From assembly GCA_014607495.2 (NCBI GenBank), contig CP053152.1, forward strand, positions 12,569,899-12,633,898: a DNA stretch of 64,000 nt. The letters run 5' to 3'. The notes under the pieces are model-generated. The model did not search any database. It saw only the letters and a program-made list of their open reading frames with translations, and was not told the DNA's origin. Of the stretch, positions 1 through 12,500 are shown piece by piece. Each line of letters starts with the position of its first letter. Positions within the stretch are counted from its first letter, which is position 1. The DNA comes from Carposina sasakii. Its lineage: Eukaryota > Arthropoda > Insecta > Lepidoptera > Carposinidae. A program made the position numbers and the translations under genes.

Positions 1-753
1 AATAATGTAGACCAAACACGCGGTATTAAACCGAGCCTAGTCTAAACCTAATTTATGGTCTAAACTGTTTGTACATATAAATTACCTTACATAACATACC
101 TACTCCTATGGGCGGATGTCCACTAGACACAGAGCTAGGCGAGGCGATCAGGTAAAGATATATAATTACGGCCATTATGGCTCGCCTCCATCCGCTTATA
201 CTTTTCAGGGCCATCGTAATTTATGTTGCATTCAAAATCAATGGTTGCTATGCTGACCACACCTTGCCAATAACTCGCCTAGGGAGCATTTGAACGCGGT
301 TACTGCTTTATACTCTTCGAATTGTTCGCAATACGTCACATTCGATAATAGAGGGTGTTGGTCGATTTATTGTAACTGTTACCAATTTAGCTATAGGTAT
401 AGGTACAGCAGAGCCGAGAATTTGAAGACCATTATTGTCCTAGGTGGCAATCTAGGTATTAATTACAGCAGTTATTCGCAATCGCAAGGCATTGCTGTTA
501 TTAGAAAATTATTTCTATGACCCCAAAGTTGGTGCTAAAAATTTTAGATTTGTTATGTACCTATATGTTAATTAAATACTTAAATCAGAGAGATAACGAA
601 CAATACCAGTAGGTATATGCGGCGCAGCGTATTGTGATGTGGAAATAGTTTTATGTTCTTCTTCCTTGCTTTCATGGTAAATAAGTGTGTCATCGTAGGT
701 GACCTACATGAAAATATCTTTCAAAATTATATTTAACTTATGTACCTACTTAC
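1..753. other. Left flank, no gene recognised
   Basis: AT-rich sequence downstream of the last visible odorant-receptor exon on the minus strand. I searched the minus strand for the missing last exon(s), which in this family usually encode a short segment with a conserved tryptophan-tyrosine pair, and did not find them. They probably lie beyond the window edge. A short plus-strand open frame at 290-520 has no family resemblance and looks like chance. Confidence 0.5.
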
Positions 754-2453
754 CTGTATTATGAGTTCGTTTCCCAGATAGCAATAAAGGTATGCGTTCA
801 GGAGAGCAACGAATAAAAATACAATAAATGACACCAATAGATTTTTGTCGTCTGAGCCTGTCTGAAAATAATCATAGAAGTTTACCTCATCATCCTATCA
901 ATTAAAGAACTATAGATAGGTAAATTAGTAATGAAATGGCCTGGTCTAAAATTTTGCGTGCCAACCTACCAATGTTTGTGAACTGCTCATCTGCTCCCTT
1001 ATTACCTAACTAACAAATGATAGAGAAAATTGTACAAAATTTGCTGATTACTTGTTGTACGGGCAATGACCGCACAGGCTTTTAGTATGCGTCAGCACAT
1101 AGCGCGCAATAAATACTATTGTTTTCTTATATTTTTATGCATTCTTTTACATCGAATAGATCAGCATCCAACTTTCACTATAAGTTGTAACTATAACTAA
1201 ATATATAACGTTTTTACTTAAACTTCCTTTCAACTATTACTACCAACAACAAGTCAACAAATATTAAGTGTACAGGCCTTACAAACCCGTACACTTGTTA
1301 AATTCGTGTTATAGGTATTGTACGATTTTCGCTGTGCCGTTGCTACTACTTTGCTTTTGCAAGATACGTAGTTAGCCTGCCGATCTATAAAACTATATTG
1401 CTGGGTTACTGCGAGCGGTTACTGTTACTACCTAATTACCTACCTACCTGTTAGTTCCTAAATTATCTACTGTAGAAAATCGTACCGCCCTTTACGTATT
1501 GTTAACTTAAGATATTAAACAAAGATACAAACTACTGAAGCCATTACGGCATTTAAACACAATTCCATTGTCAAAGACAGGTTTTGCAGCAAAAAATACT
1601 CCTTAAACAGCAATGACGTGGTATTAGAATATCTGCAAAATTAGGAAATATTATAGATAGACTATCGGTAAACAAATAATGTATCTATACTTTTTAAAAG
1701 ATTTTTCAACATCTTTTACTCTTTCATTTACCTCATCAATCGAACATGCTTCTGGACTATATCCTTAAAATTCTCTCTCATCGCAACTTCATTTTCAGCA
1801 TTGAAATGCAATGATCTTATCCTGTCCTGTAGCTCCTCGAGCTGATCACAAAGGTATATTATCAAACTACAAACGACTCCTTGTATTCCATTAGATCGTA
1901 GTAAGCCAGGCATGAAAAGCAGTGCCACTACCTGCACTGCGGTAATAAGATGCATTAAATCTTCATTAGCTTTAAAAGGCAGCCAAATCTCCAGTGTTAA
2001 TTCACCGTTGTAAAATGCTACCATTGAGAAAAGAGTGACAACAGTCGTCGTCAACCCTGTGGTCAGCAGAATTGTTTTGACCATCAACGTTTTTTTCTCT
2101 ATCGATACCGTATCCCCAGAGTTTATCATTTCTGATATGAGTATAGCAATATCCTTCCTTTTGTAGGTAAAACAAATCGCTCTCAACGAGAAGAAATAAA
2201 CTACAATAGACTTGTCGAGATTTGCCAATACAATTAATATGTCGTCTTTATTCTGGTAAGTTCCGATCGTAGATAACACGATGAAGGCAAAGGTTAAGAT
2301 GTGCAAACTTATTTCGTAACATGTATAAAGTGTTGCCTTATACTTCGGCCAATTTTCATGAGGCCATAACCCTACATAGAATAGGTATTTTAAATTAAAG
2401 TCAAATAACTTACTGTCTGGATTTACAAACCTGGTAAAATCTATTACTGCCAT
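754..2453 (-). CDS. Odorant receptor, 7tm_6 family, 3' end missing
   Basis: Insect odorant receptors are seven-pass membrane proteins that form ligand-gated cation channels with the co-receptor Orco in sensory neuron dendrites. Three exons are seen: 1732-2453 (start ATG at 2453), 1536-1632 and 754-861. They join in phase (AG|A, then phase 0) to about 309 residues. Exon 1 has an N-terminus typical of moth receptors (LKYLFYVGLWPHENW), several hydrophobic segments and the loop QLEELQDRIRSL. Exon 3 has the family signature NAYLYCYLGNEL near the sixth or seventh membrane segment. Full members are near 400 residues, so the last exon(s) are missing. The donor of exon 2 is uncertain by one codon (|GTAGTT or |GTTTGT). 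The start lies 417 bp beyond the NOX4 stop on the same strand. The family call is firm; the ligand cannot be inferred. Confidence 0.85.
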
Positions 2454-2870
2454 TTTGTAAATGGCAAATAACTGGTGTACCTACTCGTATTAAATTGGCA
2501 AAAGGGTACATTATGAACAGTTTAAAGTTATGTAATTGCATCAATTAACTTAGTATATACTTAAACGAAGAACTTGAATTATTGCAGGAAGGAAGGTTAA
2601 GTTCCCTATACGTAATTGTCAATATTTAATTTTTAGCATTTAGACCAATTCATATAGATATACGTAGACCGAAATTATGACCCAAAGCATCATGTTAGTG
2701 TAATAAATTGACACATTTTACGTATAGTAAATTAGCAGCTACATACAATGGCGTAAGCACCAACAAGGAAAGATTCAATAAAACGATTTAGGTTATTTTT
2801 CAATAGAGGCTGTACTTATTAAATTATGTGGAAGAGGTAAGTATATAAGTACCTATTGTATTGGTAAGTT

Positions 2871-5800
2871 TCACGAAAATCCTTCGTGTATAAATGAGTA
2901 TTTCGTTTTCGTGTTATTAGAGTAATATCTACATTTACTTCTTAATACTTTCACTAGTTTCTTTGGTCCACAACAAAATAGTTTTAAATGTGTCCTGAAA
3001 ATAGAATTTTTAGTTAAAAACCTTGCACAAATTATTAACACAAAGAATTCGCAACGAAACAATGCACCTATACAAAATAACATACCTTGGATATAAATGC
3101 ACCCAATACCCAAACACCCTATCCCAATGCGGTCTCCCAGTCTTCACCCTGCAGCCTATTAGTGGATATTCCTTAGCCAAGCTATAACTAACATCTAAAT
3201 CATTTGTTTTCTCTGTTACTCCTTTATAATAATTTCTTTTAATATTAGGCGTGAGTAGAAAAACTTTTTCACTTTCATCTCGTTTCAGCACATGGTTTAT
3301 TCCACCTTTTTCATTGATCGTGACTAAATGGGTCATAATATTTTTATTTTCTGTGTGTTTTTCCTTAACTGAGCTTGTGACGTAAAACTCTATCTGTAGC
3401 CTGTCCAGTCGATTAGCACACCTTAATTGTAGTAAAGTTCTAGTAGCTAGCTCAGCGATCCAGGTGATCTCTTGCTCGTTTCTAACAATCCATAGGAGAT
3501 GGACTCTTCCTGGCAATCGACTTCTAGGATACCTGGAAATATGAGTAGATATAGAAGATCAAAATACCTGTGAGCTATGTTATAATATAAGTACCAGTAA
3601 GTGCAAACATTGATATAATGAAATATACAGAATGATTTTTGGTCGTCAACGTTCCCGAATACTACGGAATCTCCTCATCATCACGATCATTTTTCTTCAT
3701 GGAAGCATACCGTCCAAAGTTGAGTAAATAGACTGCGTTTTTCTACATAAATGCACATAGACGCGCGTAGCAAGATTTTTTCACGAGAAATATATATATA
3801 TATATATATTTAATATAATAATAATTGTTTATTGGTACCAAATTACAGACACTAGAAAAAATAGAGGCCCTGTGGCCTATGCTAGTTAGTTATAACTGTG
3901 TTACAGGCCACAGTGATCCTTAATGTACATATCAATGTGTATACAGGCACTAAAAAATGAAATTAACTTTTTTTTAATTTTTTAATTATTATTACATTAG
4001 ATTAAATTAACTTATTTGCCTAAAAATAAATAAACAATTTTATGAGATCAAAAATTTAAAGTAGGTAGGTAACATTAAGGACTTGTTATGAAATTTTTGA
4101 AAATTCTATTATCATTATATTATATTGTAGGAGATTCAGTACCTTTCCAGGATTATGTAGTGACCATTTTTATATAAAAGCGTGTATTCGATAAACGGAG
4201 GTCAATCGTCTGACTACCCTCGCTGCGCGCGGACCTGTGCATTAACGGTATCGGTGTGATTTGTGAGTTATCTTGTTCTTTATTTCTTATGTGCTATTCT
4301 GTGTGTAGTGTTGATTTATATCCTTTGTTAAAGTAACTAAAAATTAGTGTAATTATCAATTAAAAAGAGTTATTGTTATTTTTTGTTTAAATGATTGTTT
4401 TTTTTATATCAAAATTGGATTATATTCCTATATCAGAAGTGGGATTAAACCCAAGCATTATTGCCTTAACTGATTTGCCAAAAATTCTTATTTTACTAAA
4501 GCAAGGGAGTTGAATCTACCTACATTTTTTTAGTGCACTTTTTACAATATGCCTAATTCTCATCGCTCGCGAAAGAGATCACGTAGCAGGTCGCATCGAC
4601 ACCGTAGCACACGTGATAGGTCTCGAGATAGCTCGCGTATAAAATCACGTCGTCATTATAAAAATCGGCTGCGATCTCATACTCGAAGCCCGTCGACTTC
4701 ACCACCGCCCACGTCGCGTACGCGTGATTGTGAACCGACGGTTAACTCTCCCCCTGTAGCTGTTGATAAAACGCTAGACACTATCTTGTCGAGATTAGAA
4801 GTCATAGAAAATAGATTTACTTCTACCCCGATTCCACAACAGGAAGCATCTACATCATCCACTGCTCAAGCGATAGTCGACGCGATTCACCTTATTAATC
4901 CAGGACGTTCATTTAACTATTACGTTTCTAACTTCGACCCAGCTATTCACAATATAGATGCGTGGTGTGATGAGGTGGACCGCGCTCGATTAGCTAATAG
5001 GTGGGAAGATAAGGAATGTCTCTCGCGAGTAGCAGGGTGTTTAAAGGGCGACGCTAAAACTGGTTAAATGACTGGGCAACTAACGATAGGTCTTGGTCCA
5101 CGTTTAAACGCGAATTTCAACCTCTTTGTCCGCGGAAGTTAGATTACGCAAACATACTATTCGAAACTATGAACATGACGTCGAATAAATTCTCTTCATA
5201 TGCGGAATATGCGCGGCGCACATTACTTCGATTGCGCATCGTCAAAGGGTTGAGTGAAGAATTAATCACACAAATTGTTGTTCGCGGAATAGAAGACGCT
5301 CAGGTACGTGCGGCGGCTGCGAACGCAAATTTATCACCAGATAACTTAGTGTCGTTTTTAGCGATTTACCTTAAATCAAACCAACCTATACTTAAACCCG
5401 ACACAAAATTTCAAAAACTACCCGCCAGGACGAAAACGATATCCAGAACGTGCAGGTCAACTGATACCCCATTGTTTTACTTGTAAACAAAAAGGACACA
5501 AATCTTTCCATTGCCCAAGAAACCCAAAACGATAGAACCTACTAAACCAGTAACCTGCACGTTCTGTAAAAAGTCGGGTCACACGGAAAACGTATGTTTT
5601 GCTAAAGAACGCTCCGGGCAGCGCAATGACCGAAACGTTAACCTTTGTCACGAGCACACGGAAATAGAAGGTAGCAGTGATATTACATCTGCCGTAATAC
5701 AGGGCATCCCGGTCGATGTCCTAATAGACAGCGGGGCTCTTAACGTTTCTTTAATATCTTCCGGTATATTGAAATATTTTTCTTGTTCAAGAAAACCCAT

Positions 5801-8800
5801 CGACTGTACATTAAAAGGATTAAGTAATCACGAAATAATAGCTAAGTCGTTCGTAACCTTGACCATTGAATTAGTAACATAACTTTTGAAGCAGACTTTG
5901 TTGTTGTGCCAGCCGAATTTATGACTACCCCCGTGATTATCGGTACAGACATACTAAATAGAGACGGCATAACTTATGTAAGAACCAAGGACAAACAATA
6001 CTTGACTCGCGCACCTGATAATCAGTTTAACGTACTAGTGACCAGTGTAACAAACATACGGAAATTAATACGCCCCTACTGGGTATCCAAAAAGAATCCC
6101 TTATACGCGTTATAAACCACTTCGCTGACTTTTTCATCACCGGCACGGCCACCACGACTGTTAGTACAGGCGAAATGCATATAAACGTTATCAGTGACGA
6201 ACCTATTACTTACCGGCCGTATAAAACTGTCACTAGCTGAAAAGCTAAAGTTCGCGAAATAGTTAACGACCTATTAGAGAAACGTATCATTCGTGAGTCG
6301 GAGTCCGAATATTCCAGCCCAATAATTTGGTGAAGAAAAAAGACGGCTCCGATCGAATGTGCGTCGATTACCGTGCCCTTAATCGCATCACCGTAAAGGA
6401 TCGATATCCACCCCCTTATCGATGACCACATCGACCGGTTAGGCGACAAAAGTATAACGCGTTATACGTCCCTAGACATGGCCACCGGCTTCCACCAAAT
6501 TAAGATCAATCCAGCCTCGGTCCACCGTACTGCCTTCGTGACTCCCGAAGGTCACTACGAGTACTTAAAAATGCCGTATGGTTTGAGTAACTCACCGATA
6601 GTCTATCAAAGGATCATCAATAAAACTTTACGAAAACTTATTGACGCGGGCAAGGTACTTGTATACATCGATGACGTGCTTTTAATGAGTACCACAGTTG
6701 AAGATGGTATTCAGCTTTTGCGTGAGGTACTTACTACTCTCACTCAAGCCGGGTTTTCAATTAATTTACGAAAATGCGTGTTTCTTGCGACTGAAATCGA
6801 GTACCTGGGGCGGATCATTAGTCAGGGTCAGGTTAGGCCGAGCCCACATAAGATCAAAGCTCTCTAGATTCACCCGTGCCATCAAACGTTAAGCAAGTAA
6901 GGCAATTTTTAGGTTTAGCTGGGTACTTCAGAAAGTACATAGAAGGATACGCTTCTAAGACACTTTGCATTTCACGGCTCCTGAAAAAGAGCATTCCATT
7001 CAAGTGGGGTCCTGAGCAAGAAAACGTTAGACAAGACATAATTTCCCTACTTACGAATGAGCCAGTGTTAGCAATTTTCGACCATAACTTACCAACGGAA
7101 GTACACACCGACGCAAGTAGTTCTGGCTACGGGGCAATTTTATTGCAAACTCACGGAGATACTAACAAAAAGGTGGTCGCGTACTACAGTAAGGTCACCC
7201 AGGGTGCCGAGAGCAGGTACCACTCTTATGAACTTGAAACGTTGGCGGTTGTAAGGGCATTGCAGACCTTTAGGCATTACTTGATAGGAATTAAATTTAA
7301 AGTGGTAACTGACTGCAATGCTCTTAAATCCACTGAACGAAAGAAGGACCTGCTCCCAAGAGTGGCACGCTGGTGGATCTACCTTCAAGATTTCACATTT
7401 GATATCGAGTATCGTAAAGGCAGCATGATGTCCCATGCAGACTATCTAAGCCGAAACCCCCCTCGTAAAGTATACACCATTGCTAGACCTCGTAACTGGG
7501 CCCAAGTGGCACAGGCGGCAGATGACGAAACAAAAATACTTATCCAACGGTTGAACGAAGGGAACTTAGATTCCAGCCGTTACTCCCAACGGAATGACCT
7601 CTTGTACTATAAGTACACTGCCGTAGGTGAAGAGCACCCTAAACTTCTTTGCTATATTCCCGTGGTCACCGTCTCAGCCTGTTACGCATTTTTCACGATG
7701 AACACGACCATATTGGGTACGATAAAACTGTTGAAACTTATTTTACAGTACTTTTGGTTTCCGGGGCTCAGGCCATTTGTGAGGAAGTATCTTGATCACT
7801 GTCTCGTTTGTTTGTCGAAAAAGCGAGTACCTAGGGCTCCCCAACAAATTATAACTTCCTGGGAAAAACCAGATCTGCCGTTTTCTATAATTCACCTGGA
7901 CGCTTTAGGTCCTCTCCCGGAGTCAAATGGCTATAAATTCGTTGTCCTAGTAGTAGACGCTTTTACAAAGTACTCTCTACTGTACCCTATTTCTAGACAA
8001 GATGTTAATGAATTACTGCGCGTTGCTACTAATGCTGTGTCATTATTTGGCACTCCAAAATGTTTGTCACTGATAAAGGAAGAATGTTCGAGTCCTCCAG
8101 GTTTGTAGATTTTGTAAAAGAAATAGGATCAGATATTCACTACATCACACCCGAGATGCACCACGCTAATGGTCAGGTCGAGAGATATGCTCGCACAGTG
8201 CTCAACATGATTCGCATCGAGGTCAACCACAAGGGTGCTACATGGTCGGAAACATTATGGAAGTTACAACTGATTCTCAATGTTACAAAACAGAAAACGA
8301 CCCAAGCATCTGCGTTAAACTTAATGATTGGGACCGATGCGACGACCCCAGTTATTCGCTCACTTGTGCGCGATATAACTCTGGAAGGTTCACAACCAAA
8401 TCGTGTAGCCTCAGGGAACTGAGGCGACAACGAGCTAGTGACTTACTAAAAAGGAACCAGACTCAGCAGGACGAATATGTTAACCGTAGTAGACACCCAC
8501 CACGTGAAGTTTTAATAGATGACGACATGGTTTTTGTTCATTAAGTTTCACAGTCACGGGAANNNNNNNNNNNNNNNNNNNNNNNNNNNNNNNNNNNNNN
8601 NNNNNNNNNNNNNNNNNNNNNNNNNNNNNNNNNNNNNNNNNNNNNNNNNNNNNNNNNNNNNNNNNNNNNNNNNNNNNNNNNNNNNNNNNNNNNNNNNNNN
8701 NNNNNNNNNNNNNNNNNNNNNNNNNNNNNNNNNNNNNNNNNNNNNNNNNNNNNNNNNNNNNNNNNNNNNNNNNNNNNNNNNNNNNNNNNNNNNNNNNNNN

Positions 8801-9476
8801 NNNNNNNNNNNNNNNNNNNNNNNNNNNNNNNNNNNNNNNNNNNNNNNNNNNNNNNNNNNNNNNNNNNNNNNNNNNNNNNNNNNNNNNNNNNNNNNNNNNN
8901 NNNNNNNNNNNNNNNNNNNNNNNNNNNNNNNNNNNNNNNNNNNNNNNNNNNNNNNNNNNNNNNNNNNNNNNNNNNNNNNNNNNNNNNNNNNNNNNNNNNN
9001 NNNNNNNNNNNNNNNNNNNNNNNNNNNNNNNNNNNNNNNNNNNNNNNNNNNNNNNNNNNNNNCCCTCGCTGCGCGCGGACCTGTGCATTAACGGTATCGG
9101 TGTGATTTGTGAGTTATCTTGTTCTTTATTTCTTATGTGCTATTCTGTGTGTAGTGTTGATTTATATCCTTTGTTAAAGTAACTAAAAATTAGTGTAATT
9201 ATCAATTAAAAAGAGTTATTGTTATTTTTTGTTTAAATGATTGTTTTTTTTATATCAAAATTGGATTATATTCCTATAATATCATATTATACTATAACAT
9301 ATTACACTATATTATATTATATGTTTCTGTGAAGAATTTGTTGTACATGAGGATGATTATAACTATCAATGTACCTATTTGTTATGTGAGTGAATATTTC
9401 TTTGATTGTGCGTGTAAGTGTGTGTGCGTGTGTGGGTGTGTGGGTGTGTGGGGGGTGTGTGTGTGGGTGTGTGTGT

Positions 9477-9512
<36 letters not shown>

Positions 9513-12500
9513 TAATATCTGTCTATTAAAAAACTAGCATAAACACTTTGCTGGATCAAGTAATGATTTTAATTTTTTTTTATTACACCATTTCCCAGCA
9601 TATACTTACTTTTTAGTATTGTTTACCTTGGGTCACAGGATATGATAAATCCTACCCTGTGGTTAAGAGTGGGCAAACGAAAAAAACATTCCTGGATATG
9701 TTTGATTCCAATTTCATGGATGTTACTTTAAATGATTATGGTAGGATATTTTTTTTTATTAACGTTGCTTAGTTAGTGCCCACGATGACACAAGACCTTA
9801 GGGGGAATGTTAGGTTGGTAGGGCGAAAGTGAAATTTAATTTGTATTAAGTTCTGTGGTCTCTAATAATAATACGTACATGGCTATATGTTGTAGTACTG
9901 TAACAAACGGCGTGATACCAACCCCCGCGGCCACACAAATGGCCACGTTACTAGTACACACACTCTCCATAGGACTGGAGAACGCACCATCCACTAACAT
10001 TCTGGAACGAAAGAATATACATAGAAGAGTGCGTTCCACAAAATAATTCCTTTGAATGATGCCGTAAGTTTCTATGTGAATAACTTTATTATCGGTATTA
10101 CGAGATACAAAAAATAACTTATATGAAGAGTTATTCTTTGGGGCTATTCTCTACAATAACATTCATAAAAATCAAGATTAGTATAAGTATAGGTATAAGT
10201 TGCAGGGTGTGAAAGAAACTTAAGAACGACGTTTCCTTACGAAAGGTAGGTATCTCTAATTTATTAGAGCCAAGTCAACTTAAGAAGCCAAGTTAATTAA
10301 AGATTTTTTTGACAGAATGATCATTAAAATTTACGTCTATCGTAGCACAAGTTACTGAGCAACCGGACGACAAAACTAAATATACATACTAGTTACCTAA
10401 AATAAGTGCTCACAAAATCCATACACGTACTTATACTATCAAACTTGAATATGAAATGTATCTGAATAGAATTCATTAATACCTGAGTTGTTTGGGGCCT
10501 CGCTCCAGTAACAACCTTTGAAGAGCTTCCGTCCAGTCCCCCTTAGCTCTGATCCATACTACAAACTCTCTTTGAAAAGATGTCGGCACCTTAAATATAA
10601 GATACAAGGGGTAACTTCTTCTAAAAGAGAATTAAATAAGTATATACTCGTAATTTTTTTAAAACGAAAAACCGACTTCCTCCCAAAACTCGAACTTACT
10701 AAAGTAAAATTTTACTAAAGGGCAAATATATTGCGTTAAAGCCGTGTACGAAAGTTAGGAGCATAATATTTTTCAGATTTATATGCCAGCAAATTATTAA
10801 ATAGGCCACATGACAAAAGAGAAAAAGGACTAGGCTTCGAAACTTTACGTCTGACAATATGATGATGATGATGATGATAATGATAATGATGACCTCCGAC
10901 CGATTTCGGTCATGGCGACCACTTCCACTCCTAGATATTACTAAGTTGGCGTTCATGCTGGATCGGAGGGGCACTTGAGGTGGATCGATCCAGAGTCGTA
11001 TGTGGCGACGGTACATGTACCACGCTCGGAGGAAATAAAGAGATTTGGCAGCACAACAGCCATGTACACTCTTATTTAAGCAACATATAATTACACTCCT
11101 TCTTCCTGCCCTGTTCCCAATAATTTGAAGGTCGGTGCAATATGTAGGAAATTTCTTTTTCATTTATCCCTATTATCCGTCATCTCGTTATTCTCATGTC
11201 TACCTCTTCCTCTATAACCATCTTACTTCGGACACGGCTCAACGCAACATACAATTTCACGACTTAATACAATTATCTTCATCTTCATAAGCCTATTGCA
11301 GTCCACTACTGGACGTAGGCCTCCCCCTGCCATAGGGGGATTTGTTACTAAAAAGTTCCACTATCTGTTTTCGGCAGCTCCATCATCAGACCCTCGTTTC
11401 CTTTATATTATGTGTAGCTGACCAAAATTCTCTATAAACATCTAAAAACGGACTACTCGTGCCCTTTATATTTGAGGATATCCCTAGATTTCTTAGAGAT
11501 TCCAACATCAGATATTATGTTTTATATGTAGGTGATCAAAACGCTCAGTAAAAGTATAAAAACAGACTACATGTGCCTACAATATTTGAGGATTGCCCTC
11601 GATTTCTCCAAGATCCCATCATCAGATCCTGATGTGGTGAATATGGGACCAACTGGAAGTTATACCATGACCAACTATAAAAAAAATTTAAATCGGTTCA
11701 TAAACGACGGAGTTCTGAGGTAACACACATAAAAAAAAAAAAACATACAGACGAATTGATAACCTCTCTTTTTGAAGTCGGTTAAAAATAGAGGAGAAAA
11801 CTCGAAAACAATATTTGATAGTGTACAAGTAAGTAAAAGCATACCTCAACTTAATTAATTACACTTAGGTAAGTTAGATAATAATTAATTATTATACAAA
11901 GTATTTCTGTTATATATGAAATAAATAGTTAGGTATTTATTCCGTAAACCTAAATAAAAGTTAGCCTAGTAAAATAGATAGCCTGTTTCTAGGTACCTAA
12001 GTATTAAAAAATATGCCTTTGAATACCTGAACAACTGTAAACGGATGCCACTCCAGGAGCGAAATGTCAATACATTGCAGCAGCACATAACCACCCATTT
12101 CAACCCTCAAGTCTGGAGAACAGCTCATTTTAATACTCATAGTATCACCGGGCATAAAATTTACCTGAAAAAATTTTGGTAAATAAATACAAGAGTTATT
12201 TGTGTCTAAAATTCGATAGCTATATTTATTTTATTCACGTATTTTATTACTAACAATATGAAACTTACTTCTAAAATATCAACTCGTTCGAGGTTCCTAG
12301 AAAGCATTCTCCAAATTAAATCTATGAAAAAACACGTCAAGGGTAGAGACATCAACCACCAAGTCTGAAAAGCAAAAGAACACCTTGAGAAAAAAACGAA
12401 GTATCTCCGTCATTACATAGGTAGGTATATCAAAACAAAGAGAAGTAATATGGAATATCCTTATGGAAACATCATTAACGCAGCTGCTTTACACTATCTT

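Larger units (their letters stand above)
4126..9278 (+). mobile_element. Gypsy-class LTR retrotransposon with decayed gag-pol and a gap
   Basis: The 5' LTR at 4126-4432 and the visible 3' LTR at 9063-9278 flank gag and pol remnants in the order gag, protease, reverse transcriptase, RNase H, integrase, which is the Ty3/gypsy order. A 4-bp duplication atat borders both ends (4122-4125 and 9279-9282), as expected for this class, although the flanks are AT-rich. No envelope gene is seen, but the region just before the 3' LTR is lost in a 500-N gap. The element lies antisense to NOX4 in intron 11. Several single-base indels and stop codons break the reading frames. Confidence 0.9.

Noticed and set aside
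8480..9088. Long frames across the gap
   Set aside because: They consist of N and carry no information.
9329..9529. Cys/Val-rich 66-codon frame
   Set aside because: Read-through of a GT microsatellite.
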